Origin: Mantis religiosa | Taxonomy: Eukaryota > Arthropoda > Insecta > Mantodea > Mantidae | Assembly (NCBI GenBank): GCA_030765055.1 | Contig: JAUKNK010000059.1 | Location: 582,001-646,000, forward strand | DNA length: 64,000 nucleotides | Direction: 5' to 3' | Shown: positions 23,062-33,266 of the stretch, one piece after another | How the letters are laid out: every line of letters starts with the position of its first letter | Numbering within the stretch: position 1 is the stretch's first letter | Program-made: the position numbers and the translations under genes | The notes under the pieces: generated by a model | The model's input: the letters and a program-made list of their open reading frames with translations, nothing else | Told to the model about the DNA's origin: nothing | Database searches by the model: none

Positions 23062-24228
23062 ATGGAAAACCGACCAACGACTTTAGTTGTTAGCTTTGTT
23101 GAACGTGACATCAATCGACCGACTGCATATGAAATTCATGAGTGGATTTTTGACACACTAAAATTGGATGAAACTGGCGTCACAGGTTTGCAGGTAAATG
23201 GAATTTCTAGACAAATTTTTATTAAATGCACAACGCCAGAGCTCGTCACAAGAGTACTGACACAGTCAAATGGGGAAGCTAGTTTTGTACTGTCAAACGG
23301 GCAGCGCACTAAGGTGATTATTGATGTAGCTGGATTTGGACGACGGCTGGTGAAAGTGTACAATTTACCCCTGAATTTCGACAATAGGAAGTTGATGGGA
23401 GCTTTGGAGCCATACGGTGCTGTGTTACAGGTGAAGGAAGATGTTTGGAATGAAACATTTCGCTATAAGGTTTCTAATGGCGTTCGTTCCGTTACTATGC
23501 TCCTAAAAAAGCATATTCCTTCGTTTTTTAATATTGATGGTTACTCCGCATTAGTGAGTAACCCTGACCAACCCATCACTTGTGCCATTTGTCATGCCGC
23601 TGGTCATTTACGTAATCAGTGTCCCCGCAGATTCGTTCCTAGAACACCGACTACTGCTTCGGAGCCGACTACATGGGCCAAGCTGGTAACGGGGAATTTG
23701 CCAACACCACGAATACCGCTGACCTCATGGGAACAGACAATTAATAATGACCGCCAATTACCGACCCAAAGCACAGAGCAGGAGGAAGGTGAACAGACAA
23801 TTGTGGCAAAAGACTTTCCACCCCTCAGACAGTCCGAAGAAGATAAGTGTAGTCCGGAAGTGTCTGCTGTAACCTTGGAACACTCTGAGCCAGTGTCTAC
23901 TCTAGTCTCTCCAACCAGTGTGAAGTCACCTCTGATTACCAAGGGGATAGGGGAGGAATGTGCAGTGCCCGAGTTGGAGAACGAAGAAACTGTGGAGGTC
24001 CAACTGCAAACCATAGATCCTGCTTCACGAACAACTGACATACCACCGTCTCCGACGATTTCGGAAGAGGAAATGGACTCTGAGGATTTAGTGTGTGAAC
24101 GTGGATTGGAGTCCAGGGGTACGTTACGTAGTGGCGGAGTGAGTAGACGTGACCCGCGATTGGAAAAACGAAAAAAGACTGCAACAGAGCGTAAGGCGAA
24201 AAAGACTCATACATCTATGGAACAGTGA
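23062..24228 (+). CDS. LINE ORF1 protein (RNA-binding, zinc knuckle)
   Basis: This is an uninterrupted 388-codon frame starting at ATG 23062. Residues about 95-170 (RRLVKVYNLPLNFDNRKLMG onward) look like an RNA-recognition-type fold. Residues about 178-191 form one CCHC zinc knuckle, CAICHAAGHLRNQC, with C-x2-C-x4-H-x4-C spacing. The last 190 residues are acidic and Ser/Thr/Pro-rich and end in a basic stretch (EKRKKTATERKAKK). ORF1 proteins of this class bind element RNA and nucleic acid during target-primed reverse transcription. It is intact while ORF2 is broken, so the element is recent. The assignment to ORF1 is firm from its position directly upstream of the endonuclease-RT frame. Confidence 0.88.
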   Translation: MENRPTTLVVSFVERDINRPTAYEIHEWIFDTLKLDETGVTGLQVNGISRQIFIKCTTPELVTRVLTQSNGEASFVLSNGQRTKVIIDVAGFGRRLVKVYNLPLNFDNRKLMGALEPYGAVLQVKEDVWNETFRYKVSNGVRSVTMLLKKHIPSFFNIDGYSALVSNPDQPITCAICHAAGHLRNQCPRRFVPRTPTTASEPTTWAKLVTGNLPTPRIPLTSWEQTINNDRQLPTQSTEQEEGEQTIVAKDFPPLRQSEEDKCSPEVSAVTLEHSEPVSTLVSPTSVKSPLITKGIGEECAVPELENEETVEVQLQTIDPASRTTDIPPSPTISEEEMDSEDLVCERGLESRGTLRSGGVSRRDPRLEKRKKTATERKAKKTHTSMEQ

Positions 24229-24279
24229 TTGGATGGTTGAGTGCGTGGTGCAACACTGCTTCCTTCAGTGTTCCTCCTT

Positions 24280-27200
24280 ATGGTAGTGATTCTTCGGACA
24301 TTTGCGACGGTGAATGTAAATTGTTTACGTAGTAGAACTAAACAAGCGCTGGTACGGGATTTTACATTTGAGCACGACCTTGATTTTTTGTTTTTGCAAG
24401 AGAACAATGAACCCCACTTAAACCTTTTTGCCCCGAGATATAATTTTGTTTCCAATGTGGGTGAGGAGCAACGGGGCACCGCCATAGTTTATCGCTCGTC
24501 TCTGGGGGTGCAGTTGACGGAAAGACATGCGAGTGGCCGAATTACTCCTTTATTAACGGAAAATAATCTTTTACTGGTTAACGTATATTTACCTTCAGGT
24601 TCCAACAGACGTAAGGAAAGGGAAGACTTTCTTGCCAAAGAGTTGCCTTTCTTTTTGCGCCATCGGTACGACAAATTGGTTTTCGGAGGGGATTTTAACT
24701 GTGTGCTTAGTGCAAAAGACCAAACTGGACATTACCAACCGTCCCCTATGTTAGACCGTATTTGTAAATCCTTGGAGCTCCAGGACGCCTGGGAATATCT
24801 CTATGACACTTATGTTGAATATACCATTCACCGAAACACTACGGCTTCCAGAATCGACAGAATTTATGTTAGTACAACCATGAAGCAGCAGACCCGCAGC
24901 GTGAGAGTGCGACCTGTACCTTTTAGTGACCACCATTCGCTGATGATGACGCTGGTGCATACCACCCGGACACCGACAATGGGCAGAAGTTATTGGAAAC
25001 TAAACAGTGAGCTCCTCCAGGATGAGTCAATCCGAGAAAAGTTTCGACTGTTGTGGGCGAGGGGGCAGCGTACTGCTAAAAACAGGACTTCCAGTTTGTT
25101 GAGACAATGGTTATATACGTTCAAACCTGCCATCCGTAATTGTTATAAAGGTGAAGGTATTGAGAGGGTAAAGGTGCGACGTCAACGGTTGAATTATTAC
25201 TATGACCTGCTAAATGACTTGTATCAGCAACAGTGTGATGGCCGAAACGTGACGCAACATATTGGTGCCATCCGAAAAGGGCTTTGTTGTTTACATGAGG
25301 AACTTTGCCGGGGAGCACAGATCCGAGCGGGCGACCGCACGGTGCAGGACGAGGAGAGAACTTCCCTGTATCATTTAGCGTCCGAAAAGCACTCAGGGAC
25401 ACGAAAATATATTTCCAAGTTACGTGCGTCGGGAGGAAATTTACTGACGATTACTGACGACCTCACGAGAAATCTTAACGGAGGTTCAGGATACATTTAC
25501 CCACAGATTTGCTGCAGTGGATGTCAACAGAGCAGCACAGGAATATGTCTATACGCTAATTGAACCACTTGTAACGCCGGAGATGAACGAGGCCTTGACT
25601 GAGGACATAAGGGGAGAAGAATTGCGCACGGCATTAGCGTCGGCCAGTATGACTTCTGCACCAGGACCCGACGGTATTGGGTATCAGTTCTACCGTGACA
25701 ATTGGAGTATAATAAAAGATACTTTGCTTGGGGTAATGTTGGAGTTACAGCGAGGTCCGGAAATCATGTCTGGATTTAATGAAGGCGTCATTGTGCTCAT
25801 TGCCAAACATGCGGCAGCACTAGATGTGAACGATTATCGCCCAATCACGCTTTTAAATTCAGATTACAAATTATATACCAAGATTATCGCCAAAAGGATG
25901 AAGAGATACCTGCCTGACATTATTGGGAAAGGACAGACCTGTGAAATCCCAGATAGGACGATTACGCATATTCTAAGAACGTTGCGAGATACCATTATTG
26001 AATGTGAGCGCACACCTGATGAACCGGTAGCAATCTTGGCGTTGGACTTTTACCACCGCATTTGACAGAATTCATCACGGTTATCTATGGGGTGTGCTAC
26101 GACGCTTTGGATTCTCTCCCTCATTTTTGAATGTCATACAACGGCTCTATGCAACGGCATATTCCAGAATCCAAGTAAATGGATTTTTTACGCAGCCAGT
26201 GCTTATAGAACAGTCCATCCGTCAGGGATGTCCACTGTCGATGATCCTATATACGATGTGTGTAGAACCCTTAATAAGAGGCATAGTCTCCGTACTCCAT
26301 AGGAGAAAAAGGACTCTTGAATCTTGAGAGAGTATTTGCGTATGCGGATGACATTACACTGGTGCTCACGGATTCTGGTGACCTCACAGCAATTGAACCA
26401 ACGTTACTACAATATCAGAGTGCGTCAGTGGCTTTGATCAATTACAGTAAATCACATCTCCTGGCCTTGAATAACTGGACAATGGAGGACGCTCGGTTTA
26501 CACATCAATCCGAAATTAAGGTCCTAGGTCTGTTGCTAACACCCCGCCTGGAGGACCTGATCGCATTAAACTGGAGAAGAATTGTTAACCACTGCATATA
26601 TAAATTGACCTCACAGTTGACGAGGAATTTAAATTTTGTGCAGAAAGTTTGGCACGTGAATACCTTTGTGCTTGCGAAGCTGTGGTACGTGGCACAGGTG
26701 CTTCCGATGCCCCATCAGTTCTCACAACGGTTAGAACGGGCAATAGGCTATTACATTTGGAAGAATCAGTACTACAAAGTTGCCCGACCACAGTTGCGGA
26801 GGGACATAAATAGTGGCGGATGGAATTTGGTGGATGTGCAAGTGAAGTGTCGTGCCCTGTTATTGCGTTCTATCCTGACAGCCATCAATGGCCAAAGTAG
26901 CCAACAGGATATACAGTTCAGCAAACAAGTGATCGGCGCACATATGGTAGCTCCTGCAGCCTTTCGACAGGTGCGAAGGGATTCTGAGAGAGTTTTGCCT
27001 TTAATTGCAAGGAAAACAAAGACGTTGACATCCAAAGTTATATATAAGGAGTTATTAAAGGATTTCTTGGCAGTACCGGCGATTGTTCTCAAATATCCAA
27101 ATACTCCCTGGAAAAATATATGGAAACTCTTCGGCTATCGTTTTGTACCATTGGACTGGAAAGTAACCTTGTATCAGTTTGTAAATGAAATCATTCCCAC

Positions 27201-27582
27201 GAAAGCTAAGAAACATAAACACAATATAGTGCCGGCGCCGTGGTGTAAACTTTGTGGAGACGTAGATACGCAACTTCATAGAATAACCAGCTACGTAATG
27301 GTACGCGACATTTGGAAATGGACCAAGAAGCAGACGGGACACATGATTGGGGTAACGTCGGAAAATTCTGTAACTTCAGTTTTGTTAGCTTGAAACTTCC
27401 AGAAGGGAGCAACAGAGCATCCACAGATATGGTTGACTTTTGGTTTCTACCATTACTGCCTGAGTTCCGAACAACCGACTTTAATAGAGTTTAAATCATG
27501 GCTAAAGGCTGAAAGATATAGGATGAGACGATACCCTAACATATGGAACCTCCTGAATAAGCACCTGGACTTTAATTTATGA
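24280..27582 (+). pseudogene. LINE ORF2 (endonuclease-reverse transcriptase), frameshifted
   Basis: ATG 24280 is preferred; a GTG at 24241 is in the same frame. Apurinic-type endonuclease landmarks come in order: VNVNCLRSR, LFLQEN, GGDFN, SRIDRIY and the terminal SDHHSLMM. Reverse-transcriptase motifs follow: APGPDGIG, NDYRPITLLN, LDF.TAFDRIHHGYL, RQGCPLSM and FAYADD, all with catalytic acids present. A C-terminal zinc-like WCKLCGDVD...LHRITSY retains C, C and H, but the expected last Cys is Tyr. Frame changes occur near 25480, near 26050 (an extra T in GACTTTTACC), near 26315 and near 27375. The last frame ends at TGA 27580-27582. Four single-base shifts and otherwise preserved codons mean recent inactivation, or possibly sequencing errors. 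Confidence 0.88.
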
Positions 27583-27604
27583 GACCTACAAAAAAAAAAA
27601 AAAA

Positions 27605-28607
27605 ATCAGAGCCCATCCTTCTTCCCAATCACACTTAGTACATAAACAGACTTTTTTCCTTTTCCCTTGTCCTTTAAAAACAAAAAAGAGATGTTCTTTT
27701 TAATTCGAAAAAAATTGTTATGAAAAAAGGTCTATAAAAAGAAGTGAAAAAAACATGTGGCATAAAGAGGTTAAAAAAAAGGAGTGCAAATTATTAGACT
27801 CAATTGTAAAAGTTTTAACATATACCGTTTATTTTCTATTTATTTAACAGAAATAATATTACAAAATATTTTTAAAGTCTCAGAATTTTTTCTGCATTGC
27901 TTTAGTCTTTATTATTAATAAGATTTAAAATATATCGTAGGCAACATTTAAAAATGAGAATGTCAAAACAAATGAGAACCACAAAAAATAGTTAAAGTTA
28001 CAGCGTTATAGTAAACAAATTAGAACTTAACGTGTTAAAATGTCATAAGTGAGCATATGAAATTTATCTTTACCAGCCTTATGAAACATCACTAGAGTTA
28101 AAGTAACCTTGCAAATATTTCGTAGTACCATTAAGAGACCCACATTTCCATTGGGTTACCTGTTAGTAGATTAAAGGAGGTTAAACGTAATATGTCGCAA
28201 ATGTTTAACATACTAAATTCTTCTTAAGATATTTGACACTGGAATATTTAGAGAATGTAGATGGAATATTTCTAAATTCACTGATATAATTTTAAACTAT
28301 TATTTTTTATTAAGGAAGAAAGGGATTGATCTCAATTGTATCATCTTTTGGATAAAAGGAATCAGCAATTATTTTTAAAAATAAAAAAAACTTGTTAATA
28401 AAATATTAAATCTGCAACCGCAGTTTGTGCTTACTTTTATTATACTAAAATTTAATTCATCTATATTCAATTGTTTATCAGAAAATGAGGATTTATGCCA
28501 TCAAGTGTCATTTGTGGAAGAAAACAAAACCTACTCAAAGTAAACATAGAGAACACAAGTTCGTATATTAAAAAAACCGCATGTCCTTGCACAGAAGTTG
28601 GCGTAGG
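27605..28607. other. Non-coding, very A/T-rich
   Basis: The first 180 bp, with repeated A-runs, may be the distal 3' UTR or tail of the LINE. The rest shows no gene or terminal repeat. Confidence 0.4.
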
Positions 28608-28609
28608 TA

Positions 28610-29944
28610 CGAGGGCAATCCAGAAAGTAGATTACGTTTTCGTCTGTTTCCGCTAGGGGCGGGGCTAGCGTGGCCATCTTGGGGTCAGGGCGTTGCGCAG
28701 CTCAGTCGGCATCTAGCCGTGCTAGTGAGAGGTTCGTGCTGTGCTCCGTTCAGATACTGTGACGGTTTGAAATGTCTGCGTTAATTAAAAATCCCGCGAG
28801 CTGCGAGGTGCGTGCAGTAATAAGGTTTCGGACTGCAAAAAACTGTAAACCGATAGAAATCTATCGGCAGCTTTGTGAAGTGTATGGGGACAACATTATC
28901 ACTGAAGGTGGAGTGCGTCAGTGGGTCATCAGATTTAAAAATGGCCGAACCAATGTTCACGACGAAGATCGAAGTGGGAGACCCAGCATAGTGACTGCCG
29001 AACTTGTCGAAAAAGTCGATGCTAAAGTCCGTGAAAATCGAAGGTTCACAATAACGGAACTTTCTTTGAGTTTTCCACAAATTTCGCGAAGTTTGTTGCA
29101 CGAAATCATCAGCGAAAAGCTTGGTTACCACAAGTTTTGTGCAAGATGGATTCCAAAAATCTTGACAGAGGACCACAAAAATCAGCGAATGGCTGCAGCG
29201 TTGAACTTCTTGGACGTTTACCATAAGGATGGTGACTCTTTACTCGATCGCATCGTTACTGGTGACGAAACATGGGTGAAACACGTGAACTGTGAAACGA
29301 AATTGCAATCAATGCAGTGGGGGCACACAAGTTCTCCCCAAAAACCCAAGAAATGCATGCAAACAATGTCGGCAAGGAAGATGATGGCGACTGTTTTTTG
29401 GGACAGAAAAGGTGTGATTTTGGTGGACTTCCTGGAAAGAGGCACTACAATAAACTCTCAAAGGTATTGTCAAACTCTCCAAAAACTCAGAAGAGCCATT
29501 CAAAACAAGCGCAGAGGAATGCTGAGCTCTAAGATCTTGTTGATTCACGACAACGCCCGGCCCCACACGGCAAATGTCACTCGTGAAGTTCTTGAATCTT
29601 TTAAGTGGGAGTTGTTTCCTCATCCGCCGTACAGTCCCGACCTGGCACCGAGCGACTTCCACCTATTCCCAGCAATGAAGAAGTGGCTGGCTATGCAGCG
29701 TTTAGATGACGACGCACAGCTGCAAGAAGAGGTAACGAAGTGGTTGAAGGCGCAGGCGGCCGAATTTTTCGACGAAGGAATTTCCAAGCTCGTACATCGC
29801 TACGATAAATGCCTTAATTTGAATGGTGACTATGTCGAAAAGTAGTATTTGAGTGTGGCTTTCATCTGTATATAATAAAATTTGTTTCCTATACTTTGTT
29901 TACTTTTTATTCCAAAACGTAATCTACTTTCTGGATAGCCCTCG
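28610..29944 (+). mobile_element. Complete mariner transposon, possibly active
   Basis: Inverted repeats start CGAGGGCAATCCAGAAAG on the left and CGAGGGCTATCCAGAAAG (complement) on the right. They extend 31 bp with a single mismatch and are flanked by TA at 28608-28609 and 29945-29946. The 1335-bp element encloses a single uninterrupted transposase. A 160-bp 5' leader and a 100-bp 3' tail with AATAAAA (near 29875) complete it. It is the best-preserved DNA transposon in the window. Confidence 0.95.
28772..29845 (+). CDS. Mariner transposase (DD34D), intact
   Basis: The frame is 357 codons, slightly longer than the usual 345 or so for mariners. The N-terminal half holds two helix-turn-helix DNA-binding segments (about residues 10-110, including IEIYRQLCEVYGD and the linker DRSGRPS). 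The catalytic half has TGDETWVKHVN with the first Asp, LLIHDNARPHTA with the second, and YSPDLAPSDFHLF with the third. Exactly 34 residues separate the last two, the DD34D signature of mariner. The WVPHEL-like site and ETKLQSMQW box are recognisable, though CETK replaces the usual PETK. The protein would bind the inverted repeats and cut and paste the element at TA sites. No stop or frameshift is present; activity is plausible but untested. Confidence 0.95.
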   Translation: MSALIKNPASCEVRAVIRFRTAKNCKPIEIYRQLCEVYGDNIITEGGVRQWVIRFKNGRTNVHDEDRSGRPSIVTAELVEKVDAKVRENRRFTITELSLSFPQISRSLLHEIISEKLGYHKFCARWIPKILTEDHKNQRMAAALNFLDVYHKDGDSLLDRIVTGDETWVKHVNCETKLQSMQWGHTSSPQKPKKCMQTMSARKMMATVFWDRKGVILVDFLERGTTINSQRYCQTLQKLRRAIQNKRRGMLSSKILLIHDNARPHTANVTREVLESFKWELFPHPPYSPDLAPSDFHLFPAMKKWLAMQRLDDDAQLQEEVTKWLKAQAAEFFDEGISKLVHRYDKCLNLNGDYVEK

Positions 29945-29946
29945 TA

Positions 29947-30485
29947 TATAACTAAGATTAGAACGCTTAGATGCGATGCTGTTTTAGAAAAAGGTAGTTA
30001 ATATAAAACTAATTTATTTATAGTAATAGACCATATATCAAATCAAATAGCAATATGGAATTTATAAGACTACATAAAACACTCAATATACCAGTTTTAA
30101 ATAATTTTGCACTTAGTGTTGCCTTAATAAAACTCTAAGGTATGTTTAATTAAAAATAAGAACTACCATTTAAATGTAACTGTTTCCTGGATAAAAGAAA
30201 TACCCTGAAGATGTTCTGGTTACATCCTTCTAAGCTGATTTACGTTTAAACAGATGATTATTCCAAATTCACGCGTTTCAGAATACGGTAACCAAAATAT
30301 TTCTGTAAACAGAACTATTGAGTTGGCGTTATACTGTTTTTATACAAAAAAAAATCTAAGCGATTAGCAAGAAAGTCTATACATCAAACAACAATATTGA
30401 ACTGACACATTTCTTTCCCTAACAGTTTCAAAACAAATTTGCTAATGACAGCTTATTATATCGAAAATGTAGAGGAGTTATGGGA
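29947..30485. other. Non-coding AT-rich sequence
   Basis: No supported feature between the two mariner-type elements. Confidence 0.4.
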
Positions 30486-30487
30486 GA

Positions 30488-31480
30488 TTATTTACCTCTA
30501 TAGCAAATGTTGAAAATGTCCTCTAACCTGCTTAATGCACAACTCAACATGTATGCTACTGGCCACTGGTTGGAGGACTCTTTTGTCAGTAGCTTGAATC
30601 TCCTGTGTGATGATGGACATGTGGCGTAAACCCTGTCTTTTAAGTAACTCCATAGAAAGAAGTCTGGCAATGTCAAATCCGGAGATCTCAGTGGCCACAG
30701 GTTTCTGGAAATTATCCAGTCATCAAAAATACCTGCAATTAGTTCCATGGTTTCATTTGATGTATGGCATGCAGCGCCATCTTGCTGAAAGTATCCTTGA
30801 CTCAGTTCTACATTGTCCAGTTGCTCAACAAACTCCATGAAAAGCAGTCGCTACTCTGCAGTGTTCACAGTCTGGTTAAAACAATTGGCCCCACTATACT
30901 CTGTGCGAATATTGCGCACCAAACTCCAATTTTAACCAAATGTATAGGTGCTTCATGGATGACTTTTGGATTTTTTATGGTCCAATGGTGTGAGTTCTGT
31001 GAGTTCACATAACCGGATAAATTGAACCATGCTTTGTCAGTGAACCATGTGATGGACAAAATAGCAGGATTTTGCACAGTGAACATCTGAAACGAACGAC
31101 AATAATTCAATCTTTTATCCTTATCTGGTTCCTGTAGCTGATGAATGCCTGTAACACTATATGACTTTAGGCATGCACTTTTTGCAGCTTTCTGACATAT
31201 TGAGTAGGTGCACCCTGCCTCCTGGACAAATGTCTTAATGATTGTTTGGGGATTGCTCCAGTCATGGTCTTATGTCAACAACTGTGAGAGGCTAAGATAA
31301 ACGATGCTTGCCTTTTTTTCTCACCAGAGGTCCAGATGTTTCCTATTTGTTTACCTGTCCCAGTATTTTGTTTCTTTTGGGAGGATTGCAAACACCAAAT
31401 TCTCTCTGGTATACCCTTTTAGTGGCTGTAATTGAATTCATAATCCACTATTGCTTCACAAGGAAGAGTCGTTGATTTAA
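30488..31480 (-). pseudogene. Mariner-like transposase pseudogene
   Basis: On the minus strand, 31110-30865 reads ITWFTDKAWFNLSGYVNSQN (first catalytic Asp in TDKAWF), then KIGVWCAIF. After a break, 30838-30488 reads YFQQDGAACHTSNETM (second Asp) and LWPLRSPDLTLPDFFLWSYL (third Asp), running to a stop at 30488. The spacing and PDFFLW spelling identify an insect mariner-like group different from the intact element upstream. The N-terminal DNA-binding part is decayed, and the left inverted repeat was not found. A possible right end is near 31720 (GGCTGTTCAATAACC on the minus strand). Confidence 0.7.
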
Positions 31481-31859
31481 TGTGTACTGCATTTTCACAT
31501 TGACTAGAACAAAATGTTGAAAACAGCTACCAACAATAGCAATTAGGAGTAAAGCATAAACATTTGCACATCTAATGACAAGGAATCAAAACTCCAGAAC
31601 ATTCTGCTTAATTTGGTGCTGAAATTGGGGCACTGAATGAATTTCCAATGGAATAATTAAAGAAAGAAATATGTCAGTTCTATATAAATCACTCTGTATT
31701 ATGATCATTGGTTATTGAACAGCCCTTGTATATACTGTCTTTATGACCAAAGCATGAAGTGTAGCAACTCCTGAAAACTAAATAATTCTGATTAAAGATT
31801 ATAAATTAAGCTAGAAACAGAACTATATACAATTATACAATATATACAATTAATGGAAA
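31481..31859. other. Non-coding, nothing firmly recognised
   Basis: This probably includes the remaining decayed 5' part of the mariner-like relic; no frame or repeat is supported. Confidence 0.35.
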
Positions 31860-32241
31860 TTAATTGTTCTTTCACACTAGCCATATGTAGGACGCACTAT
31901 GAAAGGGTAGAGCCAGACTGAGCCAGACACTATTGTACCTAATAAGGGTCCGAACTATAAAGCCCGGGCTTTAAAGTACTTACAGTATAGTAAGTCGCCA
32001 TTAAGGTAGTTGTCTCATGTGTTTATGAGAGCTCCTAGTGGTTTACCGGGAAAAACACGAGTCAGTTGGAGAATTTACTGTCATGTTGGCATGTTGGCCA
32101 TAGTAGCTCAATGGTTTAGAGTGGCTGGATGGAAATCAGAAGATCTGTGGTTCAAATCCCGGCTATGGCATTGAATTTTTCAGTCTGGCTCGACCCTTTC
32201 ATAGTACGTCTTACACACGGCTAGTGTCAAAGAACAATTAA
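31860..32241. mobile_element. MITE-like element with about 60-bp inverted repeats and tRNA-like core
   Basis: The left arm starts TTAATTGTTCTTTCACACTA and continues through CACTATGAAAGGGTAGAGCC. The right arm, read as complement from 32241, gives TTAATTGTTCTTTGACACTA and GTACTATGAAAGGGTCGAGC. The arms are about 62 bp with a handful of differences. The interior includes a 73-nt tRNA-like sequence (32097-32169) and a block that recurs without the arms at 33643-33890. It lies in an ABCC intron, 85 bp beyond the exon ending at 32327. Confidence 0.75.
32097..32169 (+). repeat. tRNA-like sequence (pseudo-tRNA, anticodon-position GGA)
   Basis: The sequence fits a cloverleaf of standard arm lengths summing to 73. 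The acceptor GCCATAG pairs fully with CTATGGC, the D stem is GCTC/GAGT, the anticodon stem GCTGG/TCAGA has one mismatch, the loop ATGGAAA places GGA at the anticodon, and the T arm is TGTGG-TTCAAAT-CCCGG. The T stem has two mismatches. A similar copy at 33793-33865 and the embedding in a repeat argue for a tRNA-derived SINE core, not a working tRNA gene. Confidence 0.6.
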
Positions 32242-32326
32242 AATCCACAATACTATTTGTGGTCATGTAAATGATGTTACATGTGCAATCATGATGTTCA
32301 GTATGATCTTCATACTTTGTGCGTAC

Positions 32327-32578
32327 CTTGTCAAGAGCACTCCAGAGTAAGCTGTCAGGCAGTTTTCCTTCAGGGTCAAGGTTCATTCTCAGTGGTCCAG
32401 AGAAAAGAACAGGAAAGTGAAGGACAACAGAGATGCTCTTTCTTAGGACTGTCAAAGGTACAGCAGTAATATCCACATCATGTATTGTTATGGAACCTTT
32501 GGTGATAGGCTCTACCATTCTGACCAGTGCTGCCAATATAGCAGATTTACCAGCCCCAACACTTCCTACCACAACAAC
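32327..32578 (-). CDS. ABCC-type transporter exon: NBD2 Walker A to Q-loop
   Basis: The 252-bp exon (84 codons, phase 0 at both ends) is bounded by a CTGTGCAG acceptor and a GTACGC donor. It begins VVVVGSVGAGKSAIL, which contains a full Walker A (GSVGAGKS), and continues KGSITIHDVDIT, LRKSISVVLHFPVLFSG and LRMNLDPEGKLPDSLLWSAL. The GPLRMNLDP and W.AL spellings identify the second nucleotide-binding domain of ABCC/MRP transporters, which hydrolyses ATP to export anionic conjugates. At the Q-loop the usual PQ(D/E)PVLFSG is LHFPVLFSG, so the glutamine is His. The signature and Walker B exons are not found downstream in about 9 kb, so the gene is truncated or has a very long intron. Confidence 0.82.
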
Positions 32579-32639
32579 CTGCACAGGTAATGGTTACATC
32601 TTAATTTAGTCTTTTAACAAAGAGTTGTATACTCATATG

Positions 32640-33205
32640 ACATTCTCTATTCTTGTATAAAATATTGTTAAAATATTTTTTCTCCACTATCTACTTATTA
32701 TCTTGCTGTAGTTACAAGGAAATACAGTAGATTTTAAGTGATAGTTAAATGTTTTGGTCGTTATGTGATGTATACATGACTTTCTCTACTCTTGTACAAA
32801 CACCTATTGCTCTCATGGGAGGATGAGATCAAATGATCTTGAAAACGTTTCAATTATACAACAACAAGTAAGTGAAGTTTGAGTGTAAACTAGTGACTCA
32901 TAAATCAAACTCAAAAATGAAGAATACTTCACTGTTAATAGTGCTTCTGCTTGTAATATTTATGACTTATTGCTCTATCTACTTCAGGATGAACATTATC
33001 TTATTGTAGTTACAAGGGAATACAGCAGACTTTAAGTGATAGTCAAATGTTTTGGTCATTATGTGATGTATACATGACATTCTCTACTCTAGTATAAACA
33101 CTTATTGCTCTATCTACTTCAAGATAAATATTATCTTATTGTAGTTATAAGGGAATACAGTAGACTTTAAGTGATAGTTAAATGTTTTGGAAATTATGTG
33201 ATATC
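32640..33205. repeat. Imperfect intronic tandem repeat, period about 137 bp
   Basis: The block CTATCTACTTC...TTATCTTATTGTAGTTA...GGGAATACAGTAGACTTTAAGTGATAG...ATGTTTTGG recurs at about 32690, 32975 and 33112, with a partial first repeat near 32640. The last two starts are 137 bp apart; the first interval is interrupted by unrelated sequence. A degenerate copy lies at about 57165-57235, on the far side of the array in the same gene. Confidence 0.65.
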
Positions 33206-33266
33206 TTTGAAATTCTGTTTTCATTACATTCTTGCTGAATGCAAGGAAGTGTAGTATGATTTTTAC

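Larger units (their letters stand above)
22931..27604 (+). mobile_element. Near full-length non-LTR retrotransposon, L1/Tx1-like
   Basis: The element has a 5' untranslated leader (about 22931-23061), ORF1, a 51-base gap, ORF2 and a run of about 16 A's at 27589-27604. The reverse transcriptase spelling (PGPDGIGYQFYR, NDYRPITLLNSDYK, HHGYLWGVLRRFGF, RQGCPLSMILYTMC, FAYADD) is what I remember for the Tx1 branch of L1-related elements. More A-rich sequence continues to about 27780 and may be further 3' UTR. The exact 5' edge and target duplication could not be fixed. Confidence 0.8.

Noticed and set aside
32097..32169. Functional tRNA gene with anticodon GGA
   Set aside because: The T stem has mismatches, a second diverged copy exists, the sequence lies in a repeat, and the short variable arm does not suit a serine tRNA.
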